Positions 1 to 7,360 of a DNA stretch of 7,406 bases are shown here, in pieces. The notes below the pieces were generated by a model. That model was not told the origin of the DNA and ran no database searches. It saw only the letters and a program-made list of their open reading frames with translations. How positions within the stretch are numbered: the stretch's first letter is position 1; every line of letters starts with the position of its first letter. The position numbers and the translations under genes are program-made. The stretch comes from Limiplasma sp031556335. GTDB lineage: Bacteria; Bacillota; Clostridia; Christensenellales; Aristaeellaceae. The stretch lies in the NCBI GenBank assembly GCA_031556335.1, contig JAVBTE010000158.1, forward strand, positions 1 through 7,406, written 5' to 3'.

Positions 1-3000
1 ACCCGCACGGTGTCCAGCGCGGTAAACATGGTCACATTGTTCTCCACCGCGCACTGGCGGATCATCGCCCCGTCGGAAATCTGCGAGATGTCGTCCACGT
101 CGCGCGTGTTGATGACATAGTTGACGTGCCCGCGCCGAAGGGATGTGAGGATTTCCTCGTTGCCTTCGCTCAGCTTGGCCTTGACGCGGGTGCGGATGCC
201 GTGGCTCTTTAGGTATTCCGCCGTGCCGCGCGTGGCCTCGATGTTGAAGCCGAGGCTATAAAACCTTCGGATGAGCGGCAGCGCCTCTTCCTTGTCGGCG
301 TCGGCGATGGTGACGAAAATGGTGCCGTAATTTGCCACGTTCATGCCGGAGGACTGCATCGCCTTGTACAGCGCGCGGTTCAACTTCTGGTCGTAGCCGA
401 TGGCCTCGCCGGTGGACTTCATCTCGGGGGAGAGGTAGGCGTCGATGCCGTGGAGCTTGCTGAAGCTGAAGGCGGGCGCCTTGACATACCACTTGTCTTT
501 CTCCGGGGGGTAGACCGCCGTGATGCCCTGGCTCTTGAGGCTCTTGCCCAGGGCGCAGTAGGTGCCGATGTCGGCCAGGGGGTAGCCCGACGCCTTGGAG
601 ATAAAGGGCACGGTGCGGGAGGAGCGGGGGTTGACCTCGATGACGTACACGTTGTCATGTTCGTCCGCGATGAACTGGATGTTGAAAAGCCCCACAATGC
701 CAATGCCCAGGCCCAGCCGCACCGTATAGTCCAAAATGGTCTGCCTTGCCTTTTCGCTGACGGAAAAGGTGGGATACACGCTGATACTGTCCCCGCTGTG
801 GACGCCGGTGCGCTCCACGTGCTCCATAATGCCGGGCACATAGACGTTTTCGCCGTCGCACACCGCGTCGGTTTCCAGCTCCTTGCCCACGATGTACTTG
901 TCCACCAGCACGGGCTGGTCCTCGTCCAGGGCCACGGCGTTTTTCAGGTAATGGCGCAGGGCTTCCTCCCCGGTGACAATTTGCATGGCCCGGCCCCCCA
1001 GCACATAGCTGGGCCGAACCAGCACCGGGTAGCCAATGCGGCTCGCCACCCGCACCCCGGCCTCAATGTCCGTTACCGCCTCGCCCACGGGCTGGGGAAT
1101 GCCCAGCTCGTTCATCACCTTTTCAAAGGCCTCCCGGTTTTCCGCCCGGCGAATGGCCGAAACGCCGGTGCCGATGATGGGCACCCCCATCCCGTGAAGC
1201 CCTTCCGCCAGGTTGATGGCGGTCTGGCCCCCCAGGGTGACCACCACGCCCTTGGGGTTTTCCAGGTTGACGATGTTCATCACATCCTCCAGGGTGAGGG
1301 GTTCAAAGTACAGCTTGTCGCTGGTGGTATAGTCCGTGGAAACGGTTTCCGGGTTGTTGTTGATGATGATGGCCTCATACCCCGCGTCCCGAATGGTCCA
1401 GATGGCGTGCACGGTGGAATAGTCGAACTCCACGCCCTGGCCGATGCGGATGGGCCCGGAGCCCAGCACGATGATCTTTTCCTTGCCAGACACCACCGAT
1501 TCGTTCTCATCCTCGTAGGTGGAGTAAAAGTAAGGCACATAGCTTTCAAACTCGCTGGCGCAGGTATCGATCATCTTGTACACGGGCAGGACGCCCTCTT
1601 TTTTGCGCAGGCGGAACACCTCGGCGGCGGTCATGCCCCAGCACTGGCCGATGTACTTGTCGCTGACGCCCATGCGCTTGGCCGCCTTTAACGTGCCCAG
1701 GTCGTTGGGGGCCGCTTTCAGCGCCGCTTCAAAATCCACAATGTTCCTGATCTTTTCCAGAAACAGCATGTCGATGCGGGTCACATCGTAGATGAGGCCC
1801 AAATCCACGCCGTTTCGAATCAGCTGGGCAATGGCGAAGAGCCGGTCGTCGGTGCCCTGCTTCACATACTTCAGCAGCGCCTCGTCCTTCATGCCGTCAA
1901 AGCGGGGGCTGTGAATGTGGCACACCCCCACCTCCAGGGAGCGCACGGCCTTAAGTAGGCTTTCCTCAATGGTGCGGCCAATGCTCATCACCTCGCCGGT
2001 GGCCTTCATCTGGGTGCTCAGCTCGTTGCTGGCCCCTTCCAGCTTGTCAAAAGGAAAGCGGGCGATTTTGCTGACCACATAGTCCAGGGCGGGTTCAAAG
2101 CAGGCGGGGGTGTTGGCCAGCCGAATCTCCTCCAGCCGCAGGCCCACCGCCACCTTGGCCGACACCCGGGCAATGGGATAGCCGCTGGCCTTGCTGGCCA
2201 GGGCCGAGGACCGGGACACCCGGGGGTTCACCTCGATCAGGTAATATTGGAAGCTGTACGGGTCCAGGGCAAACTGCACGTTGCACCCGCCCTCAATTTT
2301 CAGCGCCCGGATGATCTTCAGGGCGCTGTCCCGCAGCAGCTGGTATTCCTTGTTGGTCAGGGTCTGGCTGGGGCACAGCACGATGCTGTCCCCGGTGTGC
2401 ACGCCCACGGGGTCGATGTTTTCCATGTTGCAAATGGCGATGGCGGTGTCGTTGCTGTCCCGCATCACCTCGTACTCGATCTCCTTATAGCCCTTGATGC
2501 TCTTTTCCACCAGCACCTGGCCCACCGGGGAAAGCCGAAGGGCGTGCTCCATCATGGGCACAAACTCCGCCTCGTTGTCCGCAAAGCCGCCGCCGGTGCC
2601 CCCCAGGGTGAAGGCCGGGCGCAGCACCACCGGAAAGCCAATCTCCCGGGCAGCGGCCAGGCCTTCCTGAAGGCCGGTGGCGATGACGGAGGGCAATACT
2701 GGCTCCCCAAGGCGGATACACAGCTCCTTGAACTTTTCCCGGTCCTCCGCCATTTCAATGGAAGCGAAGCTGGTGCCCAGAATTTCCACCTGGCACTCCT
2801 GCAAAATGCCCTTTTTGTGCAGCTGCATGGCCAGGTTCAGGCCCGTCTGGCCGCCCAGGCCGGGCAAAATGGCGTCGGGCCGTTCGTAGCGAAGGATCTT
2901 CGCCACATATTCCAGGGTCAAGGGTTCCATATATACCTTGTCGGCGATGTTCACGTCCGTCATGATGGTGGCCGGGTTGCTGTTCACCAAAATGACCTCG

Positions 3001-3125
3001 AAGCCTTCCTCCCGCAGGGCCAGGCAGGCCTGGGTGCCCGCGTAGTCAAACTCGGCGGCCTGGCCAATGACGATGGGGCCGGAGCCGATCACCAAAATGC
3101 GCTGGATATCTGTGCGCTTGGGCAT
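1..3125 (-). CDS. carB: Carbamoyl-phosphate synthetase large subunit CarB (partial, C-terminus off the left edge)
   Basis: This is the synthetase subunit of carbamoyl-phosphate synthetase. It uses two ATP, bicarbonate and ammonia (supplied by CarA) to make carbamoyl phosphate for pyrimidine and arginine synthesis in the cytoplasm. It starts at ATG 3125 with MPKRTDIQRILVIGSGP; a G-rich ribosome site lies just upstream. 1041 codons are present against a usual length of about 1070. The two homologous halves are visible: GSGPIVIGQAAEFDY near residue 15 and GSGPIRIGQGVEFDY near residue 555. First-half ATP-grasp residues match E. coli numbering closely: Arg129, Arg169, Glu215, Glu298 and Asn300 (IEVNPRVSRSS). 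The second half has Arg704 (VRPSYVLGGRAM), Glu830 and Asn832 (IEVNPRSSRT). The last 110 or so residues are the start of the MGS-like allosteric domain. The frame is open throughout. It is the third gene of the pyr operon; its start shares one base with the carA stop (TAATG), which suggests coupled translation. Codon choice shifts over the last 180 codons. Confidence 0.98.
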   Translation of the reverse strand, partial: MPKRTDIQRILVIGSGPIVIGQAAEFDYAGTQACLALREEGFEVILVNSNPATIMTDVNIADKVYMEPLTLEYVAKILRYERPDAILPGLGGQTGLNLAMQLHKKGILQECQVEILGTSFASIEMAEDREKFKELCIRLGEPVLPSVIATGLQEGLAAAREIGFPVVLRPAFTLGGTGGGFADNEAEFVPMMEHALRLSPVGQVLVEKSIKGYKEIEYEVMRDSNDTAIAICNMENIDPVGVHTGDSIVLCPSQTLTNKEYQLLRDSALKIIRALKIEGGCNVQFALDPYSFQYYLIEVNPRVSRSSALASKASGYPIARVSAKVAVGLRLEEIRLANTPACFEPALDYVVSKIARFPFDKLEGASNELSTQMKATGEVMSIGRTIEESLLKAVRSLEVGVCHIHSPRFDGMKDEALLKYVKQGTDDRLFAIAQLIRNGVDLGLIYDVTRIDMLFLEKIRNIVDFEAALKAAPNDLGTLKAAKRMGVSDKYIGQCWGMTAAEVFRLRKKEGVLPVYKMIDTCASEFESYVPYFYSTYEDENESVVSGKEKIIVLGSGPIRIGQGVEFDYSTVHAIWTIRDAGYEAIIINNNPETVSTDYTTSDKLYFEPLTLEDVMNIVNLENPKGVVVTLGGQTAINLAEGLHGMGVPIIGTGVSAIRRAENREAFEKVMNELGIPQPVGEAVTDIEAGVRVASRIGYPVLVRPSYVLGGRAMQIVTGEEALRHYLKNAVALDEDQPVLVDKYIVGKELETDAVCDGENVYVPGIMEHVERTGVHSGDSISVYPTFSVSEKARQTILDYTVRLGLGIGIVGLFNIQFIADEHDNVYVIEVNPRSSRTVPFISKASGYPLADIGTYCALGKSLKSQGITAVYPPEKDKWYVKAPAFSFSKLHGIDAYLSPEMKSTGEAIGYDQKLNRALYKAMQSSGMNVANYGTIFVTIADADKEEALPLIRRFYSLGFNIEATRGTAEYLKSHGIRTRVKAKLSEGNEEILTSLRRGHVNYVINTRDVDDISQISDGAMIRQCAVENNVTMFTALDTVR

Positions 3126-4216
3126 TATCCACGCCCCCCTTCCATCATCTCCACAAACCGGCCGAACAGATAGGTGCTGTCCTGGGGCCCCGGGGCGCTT
3201 TCCGGGTGGTATTGGCAGGTGAACAGCCTGTCCTCAACGCTTTCCACACCCTCGCAGGTGTTATCCAGCAGGTTCACGTGGGTCAGGGTCAGCCCCGTGC
3301 CTTTCAGGCTGGCCGCATCAACGGCGTAGCCGTGGTTTTGGCTGGTGATTTCCACCTTGCCCGTGCGCAGGTCCTTCACCGGATGGTTGCCGCCCCGGTG
3401 GCCAAATTTCAGCTTGAAGCTTTGGGCCCCGCAGGCCAGGCTGATCAGCTGATGCCCCAGGCAGATGCCAAACATGGGCAGCTGGCCCCGCAGCCTTTTG
3501 ATCTGCGCGGTCACCTCCGGCACGTCGGCGGGGTCTCCGGGGCCGTTGGAAACGAACAACCCGTCGGGCCGAAAGCCGAGGATGGTTTCGGCGGGGGTAT
3601 CGTAGGGCACCACCGTCACGTTGCAGCCAAAGGCGTTCAGCTTGCGAATGATGTTCAGCTTGATGCCGCAGTCAATGGCCACGACGCTAAAGCGGGGGCT
3701 TTGGGTGCGGGCATACCACACCTTTTTGCCGCTTACCTTCGCCACGCTGTCCCTGGGCAGCTGATAGGCCCGGATGCGGGCCAGGGCTTCCCCGGTGGGG
3801 GTATCCATGCCGCACAGCAGGGCCCGCTGGCTGCCTTCCCCCCGAATCATGCGGCCAATGCGCCGGGTATCCACCCCCTGGATGGCCGGAATGCCGTATT
3901 CCTCCAGCACTTCCCCCAAGGTTTTGGTATAGCGGAAGTTGCTGGGCAAATCGTTATACTCCCGCACCACCATGGCCCCCATGGAGGGCGCGCGGGTTTC
4001 ATAATCCTCGTCGGTGACCCCGTAGTTGCCGATGAGGGGATAGGTCATCACCACCATCTGGCGGTTGTAGCTGGGGTCGGACACCACTTCCTGATAGCCC
4101 ACCATGGCCGTGTTGAACACCATCTCGCACAGGGCCTCCCGGGAGGCCCCAAAACCTGCGCCCGTGAACACGCTGCCGTTTTCCATCACCAGCTTGCGGT
4201 TTACTGCCGTTGCCAT
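3125..4216 (-). CDS. carA: Carbamoyl-phosphate synthetase small (glutaminase) subunit CarA
   Basis: CarA hydrolyses glutamine and passes the ammonia to CarB through an internal tunnel. I chose ATG 4216 (MATAVNRKLVMENGSVFTG) because GGGAGG lies 9 bases upstream and the resulting 363 residues match the usual size (Bacillus PyrAA is 364). An in-frame start at 4258 would add 14 residues of unconserved type and has no good ribosome site. Residues 1-150 or so form the CPSase small-chain N-terminal domain. Residues 175-360 are a class I glutamine amidotransferase domain: DCGIK at 182, SNGPGDP at 223, nucleophile Cys252 in GICLGHQ, and His337 and Glu339 in CQYHPES, so the catalytic triad is complete. 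It overlaps the end of pyrC by 16 bases and the start of carB by one base. Its ribosome site therefore lies inside pyrC, consistent with one transcript and equal output of the two subunits. Confidence 0.98.
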   Translation of the reverse strand: MATAVNRKLVMENGSVFTGAGFGASREALCEMVFNTAMVGYQEVVSDPSYNRQMVVMTYPLIGNYGVTDEDYETRAPSMGAMVVREYNDLPSNFRYTKTLGEVLEEYGIPAIQGVDTRRIGRMIRGEGSQRALLCGMDTPTGEALARIRAYQLPRDSVAKVSGKKVWYARTQSPRFSVVAIDCGIKLNIIRKLNAFGCNVTVVPYDTPAETILGFRPDGLFVSNGPGDPADVPEVTAQIKRLRGQLPMFGICLGHQLISLACGAQSFKLKFGHRGGNHPVKDLRTGKVEITSQNHGYAVDAASLKGTGLTLTHVNLLDNTCEGVESVEDRLFTCQYHPESAPGPQDSTYLFGRFVEMMEGGRG

Positions 4217-5475
4217 ACCACGCTGCCTCCCACCATCGTCATTTCGCACCGTCCCCATACTTCCATGCCCTCAAAGGGAGTGGCCCGGCCCATGGAAGCG
4301 AACCCCGCCGGGCTTACGGTTCCTTTTTGCTCCAAATCGAACACTGCCGCGTCCAGGGGCTGGCCCTCCTCCAGCGCAACCTCAGGCAGGCCGAAGCGCC
4401 GCCTGGGCGCGTCCGTCATGGCCTCCACCAGCCGTTCCAGCGGCACCTGCCCGGTTTTGACAAGGCCGGTGTACAGCGCCGGAAACGCGCATTCCAGCCC
4501 CACCACGCCCATGGCGCTGCCTTGCAGCCCCTTTGCCTTTTCCTCCGCCGAATGGGGCGCGTGGTCCGTGGCGATCATGTCCACCACCCCGGTCTTTAGC
4601 CCTTCCACCAGGGCCTCCCGGTCCTTCTGGCCCCGGATGGGTGGGTTCATTTTGAAGCGGCCTTCCTCCCGCAGCTTCGTATCGTCCAGCAGCAGGTAGT
4701 GGGGCGCTGTCTCGCAGGTTACGTCCACGCCCTGGGCCTTTGCCTTGCGGATCAGGTCCACGCTTTCCCAGGCGGACACATGGCACACATGGTAGCGGCA
4801 GCCCGTTTCCCTGGCCAGGCGAAGGTCCCGCTCCACCTGCCGCCATTCGCTTTCGCTGGAAATGCCCCTGTGGCCGTGGGCCCTGGCATAGGCCCCGTCG
4901 TGGATATAACCGCCATGCAGCAGGCTTTCGTCCTCGCAGTGGGCCGCCAAAAGGCCGTTCACCCCCCGAATCCGGCGCATGGCCTCCCGCATGGTTTCCT
5001 CGTCCTGCACCCCCCGGCCGTCGTCGGAAAAGGCGATGACATGGGGCCGCAAGGCCGCAAAATCCACCAGCTCCCCCCGGCCCTGCTGGCCCAGGGTGAT
5101 GGCCCCGTAAGGGTACACATGGACCTGGGCGTCCCGGTCGATGATCTCTTGCTCCAGTCGCACATGCTCCACCCTGTCCGGAGCCGGGCACAGGTTGGGC
5201 ATGGCGCACACCGCCGTGTACCCGCCCCGGGCCGCCGCCCGGGCGCCGGTTTGAATGGTTTCTTTATACAAAAAACCCGGCTCTCGAAGATGAACGTGAA
5301 CATCGACGAGACCGGGAATGATCAGCTTGCCATGACCCTGAAAAGAAGAAACAGTGCGCCCAGACGAATGAAGAAAAGTAGAAACGGCAAGGATTCCGCC
5401 CTGGGAAGGCAATGCCTTTCCTCGCGTCAGCTTTCCCCTCCGGTACACAACGGCTTCCTGCAATAAGTGCTGCAA
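4201..5475 (-). CDS. pyrC: Dihydroorotase, type I
   Basis: PyrC is a zinc amidohydrolase that interconverts carbamoyl-aspartate and dihydroorotate, step 3 of UMP synthesis. I chose TTG 5475 (MQHLLQEAVVYRRGK) because AAGGAG lies 9 bases upstream and the 424 residues fit the family (about 428 in Bacillus). An in-frame TTG at 5535 would add 20 residues, lacks a ribosome site and falls at the likely transcription start. Metal and catalytic residues of type I enzymes are all visible: His60 and His62 (VDVHVHLREPG), Asp151 (AFSDDGRG), His179 (LLAAHCEDE), His232 (VCHVS) and Asp304 (IATDHAPH). These line up with His59/His61/Asp151/His178/His231/Asp304 of the Bacillus anthracis enzyme as I recall it. 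An Asp, not a carboxylated Lys, at the bridging position separates it from the E. coli type II form. It is the first gene of the operon here; pyrB is not upstream of it. Confidence 0.97.
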   Translation of the reverse strand: MQHLLQEAVVYRRGKLTRGKALPSQGGILAVSTFLHSSGRTVSSFQGHGKLIIPGLVDVHVHLREPGFLYKETIQTGARAAARGGYTAVCAMPNLCPAPDRVEHVRLEQEIIDRDAQVHVYPYGAITLGQQGRGELVDFAALRPHVIAFSDDGRGVQDEETMREAMRRIRGVNGLLAAHCEDESLLHGGYIHDGAYARAHGHRGISSESEWRQVERDLRLARETGCRYHVCHVSAWESVDLIRKAKAQGVDVTCETAPHYLLLDDTKLREEGRFKMNPPIRGQKDREALVEGLKTGVVDMIATDHAPHSAEEKAKGLQGSAMGVVGLECAFPALYTGLVKTGQVPLERLVEAMTDAPRRRFGLPEVALEEGQPLDAAVFDLEQKGTVSPAGFASMGRATPFEGMEVWGRCEMTMVGGSVVWQRQ

Positions 5476-5484
5476 AGTCAAGCT

Positions 5485-5490
5485 CTCCTT
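5485..5490 (-). promoter_or_regulatory. Ribosome binding site fixing the TTG start of pyrC
   Basis: AAGGAG on the minus strand is followed by a 9-base spacer and TTG at 5475. A nearer in-frame TTG (5481) is only 3 bases away, too close. No other start near the conserved N-terminus has comparable support, so this site decides the call. Confidence 0.75.
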
Positions 5491-5541
5491 TGGTTTTCGC
5501 GTTGGTTGTAAGGCGCTTGTTACCCCTATGTTCAACTATGT

Positions 5542-5570
5542 ATTCTGCACGAGGATCAGCCAAAAGTCAA
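5542..5570 (-). promoter_or_regulatory. Probable sigma-A promoter of the pyrC-carA-carB operon
   Basis: On the minus strand, TTGACT (5570-5565, 5 of 6 to the -35 consensus) is separated by exactly 17 bases from CAGAAT (5547-5542, 4 of 6 to the -10 consensus). An AT-rich segment (ATTTTTATGC) lies just upstream. Transcription would start near 5536, giving an untranslated leader of about 60 bases before TTG 5475. I see no strong hairpin plus U-run in that leader, so any regulation there is not evident. The call is pattern-based only. Confidence 0.5.
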
Positions 5571-5700
5571 GCATAAAAATCCCGCCCGCCTGTTTTTCCT
5601 TTGCTCTTGTTTTTCGCGGGTTTTTGCTTCCTCCCGTCATTTTTTCCCAATCATTTCATGGAATGTTACAGGCGTTTCCTTGCGCATTTTTCCTTTCTTG

Positions 5701-5709
5701 TGTTACAAT
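5701..5709 (+). promoter_or_regulatory. Probable extended -10 promoter of the exported-protein gene
   Basis: TGTTACAAT matches the extended -10 pattern TGnTATAAT except for one base. The -35 region is weak (TTGCGC at 5680-5685 with an 18-base gap), which is common for extended -10 promoters. Transcription would start near 5716, leaving a leader of about 50 bases before GTG 5765. TGTTACA also occurs at 5664-5670, 37 bases upstream. Pattern-based only. Confidence 0.45.
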
Positions 5710-5750
5710 AATAAGTAGCGTATCCATAATGTCCAAGAAAGCCGCTGTTG

Positions 5751-5757
5751 AAAGGAG
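5751..5757 (+). promoter_or_regulatory. Ribosome binding site fixing the GTG start at 5765
   Basis: AAAGGAG followed by a 7-base spacer and GTG. Starting here places the basic n-region of the signal peptide directly at the N-terminus. The in-frame ATG at 5729 would add 12 residues and lacks a clear Shine-Dalgarno sequence. Confidence 0.75.
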
Positions 5758-5764
5758 CCTGGCC

Positions 5765-7312
5765 GTGCAGCCGATCCGTTTTCAAAAAATCCTGCCGGGG
5801 TTTTTCCTGGTTCTTTTGCTTTTGCTTCAAGCCCCGGCCCTGGCGGACGCGGCCGTGCCGCTGGATGAAATTGGCGTGCGCTATTTCCCCCTGGAAAACG
5901 AACAAACCCTCACCCGCATGGAGGCCACCCCGGAGGCCCTGGCCCGCCTTGGGGTCGACGCGGAAACCGCCCTCCAGGCCATGGAGCGGGACGATTTATA
6001 CCTCATCTGCCTTTCGCCGGAGGGGCGGCAGGTGTCTTTGCGGGTAACGCACAAACCGGAAGGGCTCGCCTCCCAAAGCGTGTTTCAAATGGACGCCATG
6101 GAAAAGGAACAATTCCTGACCCTGGTGGCCCGGTCCGGCCGCTACCTGACCGCCTCCTTTCAGGACGGCCTTCCCGGCTTCGCGCTGTTTTCCACCCAGG
6201 GGGAGGACGACAAAAACGAGGCCCTGTACACCCTTTCTCTCAGCACCCTGTATCTGGGCCGGGTGTATTCCTTTCAAACCGACGTCATCGGCCGGGCGCC
6301 GACCCCCGGGGATACCGCTTTTTTGACGGATGTGGTGTCCCGGGCCCTGCTTTTGGGCGCGGCCTCCCAGCCAGAGGCGGGGGAAGCCGAAGAGGCGGCC
6401 CTTTCTTTGCCTGCCCAGCCCGCCCTGACCGACCAGATGGCCGCGTTCCAGGTAGACCGGAACGACCTGGACCTGCGGCTTGAGCCGGTGCCCAGCGTGG
6501 TGGGTTCCACCGCTTTGGTGCTGCGGGGCACTACGGCCCCCAAGGCCTATGTGCGCTATGTGGTGGGCGGCCAGGCCTCCTCCCGCTTCCTTTCGGAAGC
6601 GGACGGCTCTTTTTCCGTGACCGTGCCCAACCTGGAACCCGACGCCGATAACGCCATCGAGGTCACTTCCTTTTTGAAGTCCGGCGAAACTTCCACCGTC
6701 CGTTTTTCCGTGCGGGTCCAGTGGCAGCCCTCGCCCCTGGTGCTTTCCAAAACCGGCGGCGCGGTGGAAGGCGACCGGCTTCCCCTGCGGGGCCTTACCC
6801 TGCCCGGCGCGAAGGTGCAGCTGCTTCGCAAAACGGACGCCGTCGCCGTTCCCGTGGCCAAGGACGGCAGCTTTTCCCTGGATGTGCTGTTGAAAAAGGC
6901 TGGGGAAAACACCTTCACCCTGCGCAGCGTGGCCCCCGGGTACCGCCGCACGGATGTGACCGTGACCGTGACCCGGGTTTTGAATACCGCCGCCGAGCTG
7001 AAATCCCTGCAAAAAAGCGTGAAACCCGTCAGTTATGACAAGCTCAAGTCCAAGCCCGACGCCTACGAGGGCCGCACCGTTCTCTACCAGGGCAAGGTAA
7101 CGGCCCTTTCCTACGACCACGGGCAGCCCGCCTTCCTCCTGACCACCGAAGAGGGCCAAAGCCTGGTTTGCCTTTGCGGCGATCTGCTCGGCGTGCAGCT
7201 GGGCCAGGACATGACGCTGATCGGTACGCTGACGGGGGAGCTGAAAGCCATCGGCACCCGCTGGGCCACCGGCAGCTATCCGGCGCTGGAACTGACCGCG
7301 GTTCAGCCCTAA
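5765..7312 (+). CDS. Exported multidomain protein: signal peptide, unknown N-terminal domain, two Ig-like domains, C-terminal OB-fold
   Basis: I do not recognise a named gene. The GTG start gives 515 residues. Residues 1-29 are a signal peptide: basic start with Arg5 and Lys8, hydrophobic core FFLVLLLLLQ, and probable cleavage after ALA (27) or ADA (29). There is no lipobox Cys and no later membrane segment, so a secreted or wall-side soluble protein is expected. Residues 30-200 form an alternating helix and strand domain, loosely like PsbP/DcrB-type domains of clostridial exported proteins. Residues 201-225 are an Ala/Glu/Pro-rich linker. Residues 235-320 and 321-406 look like two successive Ig-like beta-sandwiches, each with a DGSFS motif (Asp280, Asp367) and ending in runs of valine-rich strands. 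Residues 415-515 resemble the tRNA_anti-like OB-fold family: KSKPDAYEGRTVLYQGKV, then DMTLIGTLTGE and a closing G-x-x-P-A-L-E-L strand. The substrate is unknown; surface binding or envelope scaffolding is a guess. A second exported protein starts 48 bases later. Confidence 0.85.
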   Translation: MQPIRFQKILPGFFLVLLLLLQAPALADAAVPLDEIGVRYFPLENEQTLTRMEATPEALARLGVDAETALQAMERDDLYLICLSPEGRQVSLRVTHKPEGLASQSVFQMDAMEKEQFLTLVARSGRYLTASFQDGLPGFALFSTQGEDDKNEALYTLSLSTLYLGRVYSFQTDVIGRAPTPGDTAFLTDVVSRALLLGAASQPEAGEAEEAALSLPAQPALTDQMAAFQVDRNDLDLRLEPVPSVVGSTALVLRGTTAPKAYVRYVVGGQASSRFLSEADGSFSVTVPNLEPDADNAIEVTSFLKSGETSTVRFSVRVQWQPSPLVLSKTGGAVEGDRLPLRGLTLPGAKVQLLRKTDAVAVPVAKDGSFSLDVLLKKAGENTFTLRSVAPGYRRTDVTVTVTRVLNTAAELKSLQKSVKPVSYDKLKSKPDAYEGRTVLYQGKVTALSYDHGQPAFLLTTEEGQSLVCLCGDLLGVQLGQDMTLIGTLTGELKAIGTRWATGSYPALELTAVQP

Positions 7313-7325
7313 GGCAGGCCCTGCC
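7313..7325 (+). other. Small hairpin directly after the stop codon
   Basis: GGCAG and CTGCC are perfect 5-base arms around a GCC loop, beginning at the base after TAA. There is no T-run after it, so it is not a typical intrinsic terminator. With only 48 bases to the next start, the two genes are probably co-transcribed; the hairpin might affect message stability or be chance. Confidence 0.3.
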
Positions 7326-7360
7326 GATACGAACGACATTTACCAAAGGATGGTGACACC

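Larger units (their letters stand above)
5474..5572. repeat. Short direct repeat AAAGTCAAGC (two copies, 89 bases apart)
   Basis: The ten bases AAAGTCAAGC occur at 5474-5483, across the pyrC start, and again at 5563-5572, over the -35 element of the proposed pyr promoter. Read on the minus strand, both contain TTGACT. The copies are too short to name as a known element and could be chance; two operator half-sites would be an alternative. Confidence 0.35.
5476..5764. other. Divergent intergenic region between pyrC and the exported-protein gene
   Basis: These 289 bases separate two genes pointing apart and are clearly richer in A and T than the flanking genes. They hold the proposed pyr promoter on the minus strand (5542-5570), the proposed rightward promoter (5701-5709) and both ribosome sites. 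Between the promoters is a pyrimidine-rich plus-strand block (5581-5638) with no A. A CCCGC at 5581-5585 could pair with GCGGG at 5616-5620. T-runs follow on the plus strand (5621-5625) and on the minus strand (5579-5575), but the roughly 30-base loop makes a working terminator doubtful. I see no gene here. Confidence 0.7.

Noticed and set aside
4217..4258. CarA start at 4258, adding 14 residues
   Set aside because: No Shine-Dalgarno sequence is suitably placed, and the extra residues do not resemble CarA N-termini; ATG 4216 with GGGAGG gives the usual family length.
3206..4699. 497-residue open frame on the plus strand opposite carA and pyrC
   Set aside because: It lies antisense to two genes with complete catalytic motifs, is rich in His, Gly and Ala as GC-rich antisense frames are, and has no recognisable domain. 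The same holds for the long plus-strand frames at 450-1691, 2247-3173 and 4699-5466.
5508..5523. Leader hairpin GTAA/TTAC before pyrC
   Set aside because: Only four base pairs around an 8-base loop, with no extension on either side and no U-run; too weak to call a regulator.
5628..5641. Possible PyrR-binding element on the minus strand (GGGAGG core)
   Set aside because: It matches the GNGAGG core of the PyrR RNA consensus, but the CC before it and the YU after it do not match. It also lies upstream of the proposed pyr promoter, so it would not be in the transcript.
5528..5764. Longer N-terminus for the exported protein from upstream in-frame starts
   Set aside because: The upstream frame crosses the AT-rich intergenic region and the proposed promoter, and would put about 79 residues before the signal peptide. 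The GTG with AAAGGAG is better supported.
5996..7339. 447-residue open frame on the minus strand opposite the exported-protein gene
   Set aside because: Gly- and His-rich shadow of the signal-peptide-bearing plus-strand gene, with no domain pattern; the plus-strand frame has a promoter, ribosome site and domain structure.
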